A stretch of 64,000 nucleotides of DNA from Micromonospora sp. HM5-17 (GCF_003762835.1 NZ_RJWA01000001.1:124001-188000), one strand, 5' to 3'. Shown: positions 1 to 9,193, numbered from the stretch's first letter. Numbers and translations: made by a program. The notes: generated by a model not told the origin, from the sequence alone.

Positions 1-247
1 CGATGATGTCGCGGTACCAGGTGCGGCGTTCGATGTACTGGTAGCCGCCGATGGTGCTGTCGGCGGGCGCGTCGGCGAGGGTGTCGGCCAGGCGGATCAG
101 GACCGGGCCGGCTGGGACCGGCGGTGCACTGGTCGGAGTCGTCATCGGAACCGACGGATCCGCGTCCACCCCGGCCGAGGGCTCGGCGCAGGCGGCCAAG
201 AGGAACAGTGCGCTGAGCAGCAGGGCGCCCGTCCGGGTCCGGGTCAT
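1..247 (-). CDS. Putative lipoprotein, 3' part cut by window edge
   Basis: The reading frame starts at ATG 247 and is still open at base 1. A GGAGG lies 7 bases upstream of the ATG and sets the start. The first ~20 residues are a lipoprotein signal: basic MTRTRTG, a hydrophobic stretch and a lipobox LAAC, followed by a Pro/Thr-rich linker and then a globular start ending GGYQYIERRTWYRDI. This predicts export and lipid anchoring on the outer face of the membrane. The same frame extends upstream to an ATG at 406 through another hydrophobic stretch, but that start has a poorer ribosome site. It is last in line behind the lanthipeptide genes on the same strand, 200 bp after lanB. Function is not recognised; a tie to the lanthipeptide operon is inference from position only. 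Confidence 0.6.
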   Translation of the reverse strand, partial: MTRTRTGALLLSALFLLAACAEPSAGVDADPSVPMTTPTSAPPVPAGPVLIRLADTLADAPADSTIGGYQYIERRTWYRDII

Positions 248-447
248 CGCGTGGCCTCCGAGCGCCCGCTGGCGGGCGAGGGTGAGGGTGGGACGCAAAG
301 CGGCCGTGACGTACGCCTGGGCGATGCCGGTGGCTGGTAGCAGGGCAAGCACGGCAGCGCCGGGAGCGAGGCGATACCGTGGTCGACCTTGTTCTTCATG
401 CTTCATGGATAAAGGCCCTTTGGGTGAGCTGTCGGTCGTACGAGCGC

Positions 448-3129
448 TCAACGCACGGATGGCTGGCGCGGGGAACCCGGCCCGGCCGGTGTGCTGGCGG
501 CGCGCGCAGCCAGCACACGCTCTGCGGCGGCCATCGCAGGTCCTTCGCCGTAGCGGGCCGGGTGTAGTGGATACGGGGCCAGGGTGAGCTGCGCGGGCAG
601 GCCGCGTGCTTCGAGTTCGGCGGCGAACGCGGCGATCCGGGCGGCGACCGGCCCGTACTGGTCTGGGCTGTTCAAGCGGAACAGCAGGGCGAGGTGTTGG
701 TCGGCGTGGGGGTGGATCATGTCGCGGTGCCGGCGCATCCACCACAGTTCGACCGTGTCGGCGAGTGTGTGGGCGAAGGCGGGCAGGTGGCGGGTGAGGA
801 TCGCGTCGAACCGTGCCGGGTTGCCGACCAGGTGTGCGTGCACCACGAGGGAGTTTCCGGCCCGCATTACCGACCCAGGGGGCGCGGTGCGTGGGAGTGG
901 TCGTGCCGGCGGGTCGATGGCGGTCATCGGGATCAGCAGTTCCGCGGGGCGTCCGATCCAGTCCTGGGCGCCCTGGGGGCTGTCCTCCTGCAGCTCGACC
1001 CGCTCGGCCCGGTTCAGTCGAGCGTGGAGGAGTGTGCGGTCCAAGGGCTGGTCCAGGTCGAGCGGCAGGCGCAGCTCGCCGTGGCAGAGGATCACCCGTG
1101 CCGGCACCCGCCACCGCCGCCGCCACGAGGCGAGGGACTCCGCCAGTGGTTGGTGACTCGGACTGGGCAGGTCAGTGCTGTTGAGGGTCCATCGGGCGGC
1201 GGCGAGCACGGTACGGCGGTAGCGGATGCGGGGAATGTAGGGCAGGGTGCGGGCGGCGCCTGGGTTGAACGGACCGAAGGTGGCGGTGCGGGCGTCAGCG
1301 ACCTCGGCGATGAACCGGGCCAGCGGCGGGGTGTGCGCCCCGAGTTCGAGGGCGTGTGGAATCCGGGGGATCACGCGCCGGCCGGTAGAGAGCTGAACGA
1401 GGTACATCTGGTCCCCGTCGGCGGTGACGGCCAGGTCCTCTATGTCGATGTTGTCGGCGTCGGGGTGTTCGGCCAGTGATACAACATCGGGAAGCAGTCG
1501 TGGAACGCGGACGACGTGCTCATCGTGCGGTCGCCGTGGTGGAAAGGACAGCTGAACCGCGACCGGCTCGTCGGCCTCTGTCGCCCGTGCGCCCGTTTCG
1601 AAGGTCGCGGCCAGCAGAGCTCGTTCTTGATGGTCGAGTAGGTGGGCGAACCGGCCGGCCATGCTGGTCGGGACGCGGGGTGCGGCGACCACGCGTAGCT
1701 CGAACACGCCCCGGTCGATCGCGTCGGTGGAGGCGGCGTGCAGCGCGACGCCGAGTTCGATGCGCTGCGGCGCCACGATGTCGGCGTGTTCGCCGACCGT
1801 CAGCGCCTCAACGTCGGCGTCGGTCAGCTCGATCTCCTGCGCACCGTCGAGGATTGCCCGCTGTATGAAGGCGAGGATGGCGGCGTCACGTTCGGTCAGC
1901 TCCCGCCAGGCGGGCCGGGTGCGAGGCGCACCGAGGTAACCGCTGGGGTAGCCGAGGCCGGAGTCGGCCACCAGTTCGCGCACCGGGATGAGGGCGCCGG
2001 GTCCATAGCGGGTGCGAAAGCGGGCGTGATAGTCGAGCCAGGCGGTGGATCCGAACGGTTGAGTGGACAGGCGCAGCAGGACGCCGGCCGCGAGCGCGGC
2101 TTCTGCCAGCACCTGTTCGGGAATCGTGATCCTGGCGTCGAGCCGTACGTCGGCGGCGAGGACCTGGCTCGTCTCAGGGGCGAGTGCGGTCATCGACACC
2201 GACGCGAACGCCCGCAGTGCCGCCGCCCGTGTCGGGTCGGAACTGGTGTTGTGGCAGGCGAGCAGGTCGTTGATCTCATCGAGGCGCTGCAGCAACTCGG
2301 CGACGTCGGGCAGGTCTTCGCCCCCTGCCGCGCGAAGGGCATGGATCAGGTGCGTGAGGCCGTCTGGACTCGTGGTGGGCGGACGAAGGTTGGTGATCAG
2401 GAAATGCTGGTCGATCAGGTTATTTAGCAGGGCAAGGATCTTCTCCGGCATGGCGGCCGGAAACCGGGCGGCCAGCGCGTCGGCGAGGGCGTCGACTCGG
2501 ATCGGCGCGGCAGCCGCAGTCATCACGGCTCGCACGACCGCGGTGTGCTCGACGACCACCTCGCGCAGCGGCGCGTGGCCGCGGACGCCAACGTCAGCCG
2601 GCAGGGAGATGATCAGGCGGCCGTCGCGGTCGACGCGTCCGCTGTTTGCCGTCACCAGCAGGCGCGGGCGTAGCCGGGGGTGCCGCTCAACCTCGTTGAT
2701 CAGGTGCGTGAGCCAGCCCCCGGCCGGGCGCGCCACAATCCGGTGTCGGCCGCCGAGCTGGGCCGCCGCAGGCCCAAGCGCGACGGTGCAGACGCCGGCG
2801 AACATGCCGAACGGTGTCGGGCGGCGCTGCCAGCGCAGCAGATAAGACGCGACGGACAGCACCGCGCGGCGTAGCTGTTTGACGGTGGCCGGGCCGGCGT
2901 CGGCGTCGAGCAGTCGGTCGATCGTCGCCGCGAGGTCCGGGCTAGCCAGCTTCAGTGCCTGCCGTATTTCGTCACGCGTCCACACCTTGGTCAGCCATGC
3001 TCGGCCCTCTTGCTCGATGGCGGCGGGCTGGGACAGGTCCAGGTGTGTAGGTGGGTCGAGATCGCCGGGATCCGTCGTCGCGCGTATCAGCACCAGGTCG
3101 GTGTGGCGGTAGCGGACGGGGATACTCAC
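448..3129 (-). CDS. lanB: Class I lanthipeptide dehydratase (LanB-type), full length
   Basis: This 893-residue protein belongs to the LanB family, which dehydrates Ser/Thr in a precursor peptide by tRNA-Glu-dependent glutamylation and elimination. The N-terminal part (residues ~30-110) carries the family pattern SYLLRWQRRPTPFGMFAGV. The last ~270 residues resemble the thiopeptide-type/SpaB C-terminal elimination domain, with DQHLALLFRLN, YGPVAARIAAF and RYGEGPAMAAAERVLAA. The GTG start at 3129 has GAGGAGG 8 bases upstream; a longer frame to 3207 has no comparable site. It follows the FxLD precursor by 91 bp on the same strand, so precursor, LanB and the upstream methyltransferase form one operon. 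No LanC cyclase is seen here; it may lie left of the window. Confidence 0.88.
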   Translation of the reverse strand: MSIPVRYRHTDLVLIRATTDPGDLDPPTHLDLSQPAAIEQEGRAWLTKVWTRDEIRQALKLASPDLAATIDRLLDADAGPATVKQLRRAVLSVASYLLRWQRRPTPFGMFAGVCTVALGPAAAQLGGRHRIVARPAGGWLTHLINEVERHPRLRPRLLVTANSGRVDRDGRLIISLPADVGVRGHAPLREVVVEHTAVVRAVMTAAAAPIRVDALADALAARFPAAMPEKILALLNNLIDQHFLITNLRPPTTSPDGLTHLIHALRAAGGEDLPDVAELLQRLDEINDLLACHNTSSDPTRAAALRAFASVSMTALAPETSQVLAADVRLDARITIPEQVLAEAALAAGVLLRLSTQPFGSTAWLDYHARFRTRYGPGALIPVRELVADSGLGYPSGYLGAPRTRPAWRELTERDAAILAFIQRAILDGAQEIELTDADVEALTVGEHADIVAPQRIELGVALHAASTDAIDRGVFELRVVAAPRVPTSMAGRFAHLLDHQERALLAATFETGARATEADEPVAVQLSFPPRRPHDEHVVRVPRLLPDVVSLAEHPDADNIDIEDLAVTADGDQMYLVQLSTGRRVIPRIPHALELGAHTPPLARFIAEVADARTATFGPFNPGAARTLPYIPRIRYRRTVLAAARWTLNSTDLPSPSHQPLAESLASWRRRWRVPARVILCHGELRLPLDLDQPLDRTLLHARLNRAERVELQEDSPQGAQDWIGRPAELLIPMTAIDPPARPLPRTAPPGSVMRAGNSLVVHAHLVGNPARFDAILTRHLPAFAHTLADTVELWWMRRHRDMIHPHADQHLALLFRLNSPDQYGPVAARIAAFAAELEARGLPAQLTLAPYPLHPARYGEGPAMAAAERVLAARAASTPAGPGSPRQPSVR

Positions 3130-3220
3130 CTTGTTCACCTCCTCACAGGGTGAACCGGGCCGCCGACGCCCGGGGGGTGCGGACGCCGGCGGCAGCGGGT
3201 GGTTCATGAGGACAGGTGGT

Positions 3221-3418
3221 TCAGGACGGGTCGTTGGAGCTGGTGGTACAGGCGCTGCCGCTGCAGGTGTTGCCGCACCCGTCGTTGGTGCTGCACGCCA
3301 TGGTCGTCAGCGGGGTGGTGACCTCGATGACGCGCATGTCCGGCAGATCGAAGTCCAGAGCCTCGTCGGTCAGGGTCGGGTCATCGACCATGCCGTCGAG
3401 GGTCAGCGTTGGTGCCAT
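3221..3418 (-). CDS. FxLD-family lanthipeptide precursor
   Basis: This 65-residue peptide is the likely substrate of the neighbouring LanB. The leader contains ALDFDLPD around residues 20-27, the FxLD-type recognition motif, followed by VRVIE-like MRVIEV. The core is Cys/Ser/Thr-rich: ACSTNDGCGNTCSGSACTTS has four Cys and many Ser/Thr for thioether rings. It also holds an Asp-Gly pair, a favourable site for aspartimide formation by the PIMT-like enzyme encoded just upstream. Three start codons are possible (GTG 3427, ATG 3424, ATG 3418); only 3418 has GAGGAG at a proper distance (8 bases). Genes on both sides are on the same strand (65 bp after the methyltransferase, 91 bp before lanB). Confidence 0.85.
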   Translation of the reverse strand: MAPTLTLDGMVDDPTLTDEALDFDLPDMRVIEVTTPLTTMACSTNDGCGNTCSGSACTTSSNDPS

Positions 3419-3483
3419 CGACATCACTCCTCACAGAAGGGGGATTGGGTGGTGCACCTGGCCCGCGTGGACGCCGCGCGGTT

Positions 3484-4722
3484 TCAGCCCGCCGTGGGCC
3501 AGGAGATCGTGACCCGGCCGTGGGTCTTGGTCAGGACGGCCGCGCCTTCGGGGAGGGCGGTGTCGTCGCTGCCGGTCGGCCAGTAGCCGATCGTCGGGGC
3601 GGGGCGGCCGTGACGGTCCCACGCCTGGATCTGCTCGACCATCGCCGTCGCAGGAAGCTCGCCGTGCGGGCCGTAGGCGCGTGCCCCGAACTCCACCCCC
3701 GCACCGTCCAGTGCGGGTCGGACGGCGAGGTAGGCGAATGAGTCGTCGCGTACGCAGCCGTAGGGGAACCACTGCCCGCGCTCGGCGGCGAGCTCGGTGC
3801 CGTCCTCGGCCGCGACCTGGCAGAACCCGGGCAGGAAGCCGGCGTTCCACAGGTGCAGGTCGGCGAACGAAGTCCCGTGGGGAATCGTGACGCCCGACCA
3901 CACCTCGGTACGGCGTGTTGCCAGTACCCCGTCGAGCCGGCCCAGGTCGTCGGGGACTGCGTCGTCGAACCGGAGCCTAACGTGGTGACTGTTTGCGTCC
4001 GGCAGTTCGAAGACCCGCTCCTTGTGCTGGCCGGTGCCCTGCATCGGGACGAACCCGCACACCTCGGCGCTTTCACTCACGAGGTGGTCGGCCTCCCGAC
4101 GGAAGGCGATCGAGCGAGTGACCCCGCCCATCCGCAACGGCACAACCAGCATCCCTATGGGCGCCAGTTGGTCCAGCCAGGCAGGGGAGATGTCCCACGC
4201 ACCGACCGTCACGATGGTCGCGGCGAACCTGCCGTACCCGGACAGGCCCTGCTGCGCGTCGGCCCGCACAACCGTGACCCGGTCGCCGTAGCCGGTGGTT
4301 TCCAAGGCCACGCGGGCTCGATCGGTCACCTCGGCGTCGATATCGACGCTGACCACACGCCCCTCGGGGCCGACAACCTCGGCCAGCAGCGCCGCGTTGT
4401 AACCTCCCGAGCCGATCTCCAGCACGCGCAAGCCCGGGCGCAGTTCGGCCTGCTCAATCATTCTGGCCTGGATGAACGGGGCGCTGATCGACGAGAGGGC
4501 CGCACCGTGCTGGTCGAGCTTGGTCACCAATGACTCGTCGGCGTTGTACACCGCTTCCAACGATGTCCCGGCCGGGGCGAACGCGTGCCGGGGCACGGTC
4601 CGGAACGCCGTCTCCACGGCCGGGGTGGTGATCATGCCGTCCTTCAGCAGCTTCTCCGTCATCGCGTCACGGAACTTGGCCGCCTCATCGGAATCCTCGA
4701 ACAAGTTCACCTGCTGGCTCAT
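3484..4722 (-). CDS. PIMT-like O-methyltransferase of the FxLD lanthipeptide system
   Basis: This 412-residue protein has an N-terminal protein-L-isoaspartate methyltransferase fold: a pre-motif TVPRHAFAPAG (residues ~42-52), SAM motif LEIGSGGYNA (101-110) and acidic VSVDID (124-129). A C-terminal extension of ~190 residues is typical of the versions tied to FxLD lanthipeptides. The expected reaction is methylation of an Asp carboxylate in the modified precursor, giving aspartimide and then isoaspartate. This is known for other lanthipeptide-associated PIMT-like enzymes and inferred here. ATG 4722 is preceded by AGGAG at 6 bases; the open frame further upstream lacks family similarity. It is the first gene of the minus-strand operon. 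Confidence 0.88.
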   Translation of the reverse strand: MSQQVNLFEDSDEAAKFRDAMTEKLLKDGMITTPAVETAFRTVPRHAFAPAGTSLEAVYNADESLVTKLDQHGAALSSISAPFIQARMIEQAELRPGLRVLEIGSGGYNAALLAEVVGPEGRVVSVDIDAEVTDRARVALETTGYGDRVTVVRADAQQGLSGYGRFAATIVTVGAWDISPAWLDQLAPIGMLVVPLRMGGVTRSIAFRREADHLVSESAEVCGFVPMQGTGQHKERVFELPDANSHHVRLRFDDAVPDDLGRLDGVLATRRTEVWSGVTIPHGTSFADLHLWNAGFLPGFCQVAAEDGTELAAERGQWFPYGCVRDDSFAYLAVRPALDGAGVEFGARAYGPHGELPATAMVEQIQAWDRHGRPAPTIGYWPTGSDDTALPEGAAVLTKTHGRVTISWPTAG

Positions 4723-5040
4723 CCACACTCCTGTACTGGCTTCTGATCTTGCTGGTGCTGGCAGGTTTATCAGACCTGGTCCGATTTGTGTCGGTCTTAC
4801 ATGTCGAGTTTGAGTACGCGACAACCCTCGATCGGAATAGGGCCGAGTGACGCGGAACCTTGGCGACCGTCGTCGGGAGTCGGCCCCATGCCGCGCCGGG
4901 CACGGCTGGGTCCGCCGTGCTCCCGAAGATCCCCCGGACCACCGCGATGCGGCGTCCGAGATCGGCGGTGTGCATCCATCGGCGGGCTCCCAGGCGCTGA
5001 GTTCCACGGTTGCGTGCTCTCACTCAACGCCCATCGCGGC

Positions 5041-5076
5041 GATGTCGAACACCCTCGACACCGATTTTCGACACGC
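5041..5076. promoter_or_regulatory. Operator-like 36-bp element, copy 1
   Basis: The 515-bp gap between the methyltransferase (minus) and the HTH gene (plus) holds no convincing gene. This element contains three TGTCGA/TCGACA half-sites: GATGTCGAACACCCTCGACA followed by CCGATTTTCGACACGC. Its reverse complement recurs at 9194-9229 with only a few differences. Relative to the HTH gene at 5238 and the GNAT gene at 8973 the two copies have the same orientation and similar distance (162 and 220 bp). I infer a shared regulator-binding site; the HTH protein at 5238 is the obvious candidate. A possible promoter for the minus-strand operon also lies in this gap but cannot be pinned down. Confidence 0.5.
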
Positions 5077-5237
5077 CCCCATCGAACGTCCGGTTTTCTC
5101 AACCATCCGGGTGCTCGACGAACGGCTGTGCGCTGAGCTGACTCGCGTCGCTGCGATCAGTTAAGGTCGGGTCGCCGTCTGTCGATGATTCTCGGCAGGC
5201 GAGGCGCCACGCGAACCTAGCGGCGCGGGAAAGGGCC

Positions 5238-6797
5238 ATGAGCATGATCGATCCGCAACAGCTTCAAGACGCGAAGCATGCGCTCGGCCGGCTGCTGCGT
5301 GACCTGCGTACGGCCCGCGGTCTCCGCCAGAAGGACGTCGCGGAACAGGTCCACAGCACCCGAAGCACCGTGGCGAACGTCGAGGCCGGTCGGCAGATGG
5401 TCGACCGGATCTTCTGGCAGCAGTGCGACACGCTGCTCGGAGCAGGGCAGCAGCTGCTCGGCGGCTATGACGCCTACCGTCGGCTGGAGCAGCAGCATCA
5501 CGCCGAACGGGACGAGGCGGCACGGCGAGCCAGATGGGGTGCAGCCGCAGAGGCGGCAATCGACCCGGCCTCGCCCAGCTCGGAACTCGTGGCGCTTCGC
5601 CAGCGGGCCGCTCTGGACCAGACGGACCGGGGTCTCTCGCTGGCGATCACGTCCCTGCTCGACCTTGTTGTGGGCAGAGCCGGCGAGGACCACACCCTGG
5701 ACGCGCCCAGCGGGCGGTACTTCCCCGGCGTTCCCGTCGAGGTAAGGGTGTATCCGGCGGTCGATGATGGCCGCATCCTTGCCACCATCCCCCGAGCCGA
5801 TGGTGGCAAGGAATGGCAGCTTCCCGTCCAACGCCGACTCATCGCCGGGCGGGTCACGACACCGGAGGGCGACGGCCTTTTCGCCTTGGACTCCCGCCAG
5901 GCATCCCGACGGCTGGTAGACGTCGGCGACGACACCCGCTTACTTATCCCCCGCGTCTACCAGCTCGACGCCATCACCGCCGCGGTCCTGTGGGCCGTCG
6001 CGAACCTCGACCAGTCGCTTCTGCTCGATGACGCCCGCCTGGAAACCTCCCGGGCCGCTGCCGCTGAATACAGCCGCTTGACCAGGTCCGCCGTGAGTGG
6101 CGACATCGCCCAAGACCTCGACACCGTGTCCCGGCTCTGGCTGGGCTCCGCGTTCTGCGCCGATCACATCAGCCGCCACTCCACCGGCCTTGTTGACGTA
6201 CCCACCTTCTGGACCCGAGAGCAACACGGCGAAGAGGCCAGCACCTGGCTGTTGTTCGGGCACAAACTGCGCTACCTAGCGGCCACGGCCGAACAGTTCA
6301 CCGCGACCACCCAGCCGATCACGAGGATCTTCTGTATCCCGGCAACGGCCGTCACCACGTCAACGGAATCGGAACGAATCCTCCTACTGCTGGCAATCGC
6401 GTTGATGGAATCCTTCAATATCACCGTCGCCGTAACCGACGAACCCGAGTACGGCGCCTTGCCCGGCCTCGTTCTGACCAAGCAGCGCGCGATCGTGGCG
6501 ACCTGGATCCGCGCGGACGGCGTATGGCACGTCGACGTCACCGATCAGCGTCCATCGTTGGCCGAGTACCACGACGCCGCCGGGCACGTAAAGGCCCACT
6601 CCCTCATCGCCGCCGACACACCGGGCACACGTCTACACGCACTCGCCGGCTACCTGGACCTCGATTGGCACTGGCTCCGGAACCGGTGCGCCGAGCTCGG
6701 GGAGTACGGCTTCGCCGGGATCGCGGAACCCCGGAGCCGCTTGCTCTCCCTCGACGGCGCCGACCGCGCGTGCCGCTTCGTCGGCTCCCTGCCGTAA
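5238..6797 (+). CDS. HTH (XRE-type) regulator with large C-terminal domain
   Basis: This 519-residue protein has an N-terminal XRE helix-turn-helix (residues ~8-65, LGRLLRDLRTARGLRQKDVAEQ then STRSTVANVEAGRQ). The ~400-residue C-terminal region has no family I recognise. The first 60 residues are close to the regulator at 13257 (both have DPQQL, VHSTRSTVA and DRxFWxQC), so the two are paralogues in their DNA-binding parts. GGGAAAGGG precedes two possible starts, ATG 5238 and ATG 5244; the second has the better spacing. It is divergent from the lanthipeptide operon and 42 bp upstream of the asparaginase, with which it may be co-transcribed. Regulation of the lanthipeptide operon is inference. 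Confidence 0.75.
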   Translation: MSMIDPQQLQDAKHALGRLLRDLRTARGLRQKDVAEQVHSTRSTVANVEAGRQMVDRIFWQQCDTLLGAGQQLLGGYDAYRRLEQQHHAERDEAARRARWGAAAEAAIDPASPSSELVALRQRAALDQTDRGLSLAITSLLDLVVGRAGEDHTLDAPSGRYFPGVPVEVRVYPAVDDGRILATIPRADGGKEWQLPVQRRLIAGRVTTPEGDGLFALDSRQASRRLVDVGDDTRLLIPRVYQLDAITAAVLWAVANLDQSLLLDDARLETSRAAAAEYSRLTRSAVSGDIAQDLDTVSRLWLGSAFCADHISRHSTGLVDVPTFWTREQHGEEASTWLLFGHKLRYLAATAEQFTATTQPITRIFCIPATAVTTSTESERILLLLAIALMESFNITVAVTDEPEYGALPGLVLTKQRAIVATWIRADGVWHVDVTDQRPSLAEYHDAAGHVKAHSLIAADTPGTRLHALAGYLDLDWHWLRNRCAELGEYGFAGIAEPRSRLLSLDGADRACRFVGSLP

Positions 6798-6839
6798 TAG
6801 GCTCCCCGCACCACCAGTGAACCGCCGGAAGGATCCTCC

Positions 6840-7922
6840 GTGTCTTCGACTGCCACAACGTCCCCGCCACGGGTGGTCGTGATCGGCCTCGGCGGCACCA
6901 TCGCCATGACCAGCAGCAACGGCGGCGGTGTCATGCCGGCGCTGTCCGCCCAGCAGCTCGTCGACGCCGTACCCGGACTCGTCGCGACCGGAATCCAGAT
7001 CGAGGTGGTGGATTTCCGCCGCCGTCCCGGTGCATCCCTCACCTTCGGTGACATCACCGAACTCGCCAACGCCACCACCAACGTACTTGTCCAGGGCGCG
7101 GCCGGAGTTGTGGTCACCCAGGGCACGGACACCATCGAAGAGACCGCCTACCTGCTCGACCTGCTCCACCGGCGGCCCGAACCCCTCGTCGTCACCGGGG
7201 CCATGCGCAATCCCACGCTGGCCGGCGCGGACGGGCCCGCCAACCTCCTCGCCGCCATCCAGACCGCCGCCTCACCGGCCGCCCGCGAGCAGGGCTGCCT
7301 CGTCGTTCTCGCCGACGAGATCCACGCCGCCCGCTGGGTCACCAAGACCCACTCCACCAGCGGCGCCGCCTTCCGCTCGCCGGACACCGGCCCACTCGGG
7401 TACGTCCTCGAAGGCGCAACGCGAATGCTGACCCGCGTGCCGTACCGGCTAACCGTCCCCGCTCCCCGCCCCGCCGAGCACGCCACCGTCGGCCTCCACA
7501 CAGTCACCCTCGACGACAACCCCGCACTCCTCGACGTCATCGGCGCACACGTTGACGGGCTCGTCATCGCCGGCTTCGGCGTTGGCCACGTCCCCGAACC
7601 CCTCGTCAACACCCTCACCGCCCTCGCCGGCCGAATTCCTGTCGTGCTCGCCTCCCGCACCTCGGCTGGGCCGACCCTCACCCACACCTACGGATTCCCC
7701 GGCTCCGAACAGGACCTCCTCAACCGTGGCCTTATCCCCGCCGGCTGGCTCCACCCCTACAAAGCCCGCATCCTGCTTCACGCCCTGCTCGCCGCCAAAG
7801 CGAAGCCGCAGGACATCGCCACAGCCGTCGCCACGGCAGGCGGGCTCAGCGAGCCCACCGCATGGCCCTGGCCCACACCCACCAACGCCGACAACCAACC
7901 GGAGGCAAGCCCGGATGCGTAG
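6840..7922 (+). CDS. L-asparaginase (bacterial type I/II fold)
   Basis: This 360-residue protein hydrolyses L-asparagine to aspartate and ammonia by family membership. Catalytic signatures are present: GLGGTIAM with Thr at residue 20, and TQGTDTIEE with Thr-Asp at 96-97. A downstream Lys in WVTKTHST fits the third catalytic position. No signal peptide is seen, so it is probably cytoplasmic. The GTG start at 6840 sits 6 bases after GGAAGGA. It overlaps the next gene by 8 bp, so the two are translated together. Location beside a lanthipeptide operon whose methyltransferase acts on Asp is suggestive, but a role in peptide maturation is unproven; ordinary asparagine use is equally possible. Confidence 0.88.
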   Translation: MSSTATTSPPRVVVIGLGGTIAMTSSNGGGVMPALSAQQLVDAVPGLVATGIQIEVVDFRRRPGASLTFGDITELANATTNVLVQGAAGVVVTQGTDTIEETAYLLDLLHRRPEPLVVTGAMRNPTLAGADGPANLLAAIQTAASPAAREQGCLVVLADEIHAARWVTKTHSTSGAAFRSPDTGPLGYVLEGATRMLTRVPYRLTVPAPRPAEHATVGLHTVTLDDNPALLDVIGAHVDGLVIAGFGVGHVPEPLVNTLTALAGRIPVVLASRTSAGPTLTHTYGFPGSEQDLLNRGLIPAGWLHPYKARILLHALLAAKAKPQDIATAVATAGGLSEPTAWPWPTPTNADNQPEASPDA

Positions 7923-8376
7923 TCACGACCTCACACCAGGCCGCATGATCGGCGTTGTCTTCGACCACGGCGAGGACTTCTTCACCGCGCTCGCCGACGC
8001 CTGCCACATCCATGGCATCAAGCAGGGCTACATCCCCATGTTCATCGCCGGCCTGAGCACGGCGAAGATCGTCGGCACCTGCCAGCGCCTCGACAACCCC
8101 GACGCACCCGTCTGGTCACACGTCGACCTGGCTAACATCGAAGCCCTCGGCGGCGGCACCATCGCCTGGGACCAGACCACCCAGACGATCCAACCGCACA
8201 TCCACATTACCGTCGGCCTCAAGGAACACAGCGCGACCGCCCACACCAGCCACCTACTCGACGCCACCGTCCAGTTCCTCACCGAGATGCTCATCATCGA
8301 GATCACCGCGCCGACCATGCACCGGCTCCCGAACCCCGACCTCTACGACGTACCGCAACTGCGATTCGGCCAGTGA
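7915..8376 (+). CDS. PPC-domain (DUF296) protein
   Basis: This 153-residue protein matches the plant-and-prokaryote-conserved (PPC/DUF296) domain over its whole length: start RMIGVVFDHGEDFFTALADA, middle GGTIAW and ending PHIHITVGLKEHSATAHTSH. Such domains form trimers and in plants are linked to AT-hook DNA-binding proteins; the bacterial single-domain forms have no settled function. ATG 7915 lies 9 bases after GGAGG and overlaps the asparaginase stop by 8 bp, which argues for translational coupling and a joint role. Confidence 0.8.
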   Translation: MRSHDLTPGRMIGVVFDHGEDFFTALADACHIHGIKQGYIPMFIAGLSTAKIVGTCQRLDNPDAPVWSHVDLANIEALGGGTIAWDQTTQTIQPHIHITVGLKEHSATAHTSHLLDATVQFLTEMLIIEITAPTMHRLPNPDLYDVPQLRFGQ

Positions 8377-8484
8377 TCGACCGGCCGGGCAATGCCGCAC
8401 CGTCGAGCGGGTCGGCGTGAGGAACTGTCCACCGGTCCTATTAAAGACGGGTGGTGAGGTTCCCCCACCGGCCGGACCCAACTG

Positions 8485-8973
8485 TCACCGAGGTCGACCG
8501 GGCAGCACCTGCTCATACACGGCGCGGTGGTTGCCTTTGCCTTTGTAGTCCGAAATAACAGATACACCGTTCTCAACCCAGTCTCCCCGGACGTTGTTGA
8601 ACCCGAGTGCGGTCCAGGTCGCGTGCGCGGGGCGGTTGTCCGGCTCAGACGTAAGATGAATGCGCCGGCAGCCCCACTCGTTTGCCTGGCGCTTCACTGA
8701 CTCCAGGAGTGACCGGGCGATGCCGTGCCGACGGCGCCCGGGATCCGTCATCACGTCCTGAACGTAAACCTCAGCGGGGTCGTCCTGCCCTCGGAACGCG
8801 ATCACCGCCCCGACAACCTGATCTCCCACAACTGCCAGCGGGCAGGTAGAGGAGAACAACCGTGAATACATCCAATAATCGGACGGTCCTCTTAACCGGA
8901 TATATGGCTGACCCATGGCGAGCAGCTTCTCCAGCCCGGGAACCCGATCGATAGAAAGCGGCACGACATCCAT
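8485..8973 (-). CDS. GNAT family N-acetyltransferase
   Basis: This 162-residue protein shows the GNAT acetyl-CoA-binding pattern: VYVQDVMTDPGRRRHGIARS (R/Q-x-x-G-x-A at about residues 78-86) and the later GCRRIHLTSEPDNRPAHATW with ALGF near the C-terminus. It transfers an acetyl group to an amine; the substrate cannot be read from sequence. It converges with the PPC gene, separated by 108 bp. The long upstream gap carries the second copy of the operator-like element, so it is probably controlled with the HTH gene at 5238. Confidence 0.85.
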   Translation of the reverse strand: MDVVPLSIDRVPGLEKLLAMGQPYIRLRGPSDYWMYSRLFSSTCPLAVVGDQVVGAVIAFRGQDDPAEVYVQDVMTDPGRRRHGIARSLLESVKRQANEWGCRRIHLTSEPDNRPAHATWTALGFNNVRGDWVENGVSVISDYKGKGNHRAVYEQVLPGRPR

Positions 8974-9193
8974 CAGAATTGCCTTCCGTTGCAGCTGTTA
9001 CGTGCAGCCATCATGTGTGGTTACGACCCGATCCACCTTCCACCCTTGATCTAGATCGGTCAGCCACGGATGGGTAGGGCGTCAGGCGTCAGGCGTTGCT
9101 CGGTCGGTTCAGGTCGCCATACCCCGGCTGCCGATGTCAAGGGGGAGGAGGCACCACGCGGCTTGATCATTTGTTGTCGATCGACATCAGGCA

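Noticed and set aside
248-406. Upstream extension of the first lipoprotein to ATG 406
   Set aside because: It would bury the lipobox signal behind a second hydrophobic stretch; ATG 247 has the better ribosome site. It cannot be fully excluded.
3130-3207. 26-residue N-terminal extension of LanB
   Set aside because: The extension is Pro/Arg-rich and unlike LanB; GTG 3129 has GAGGAGG at the right spacing.
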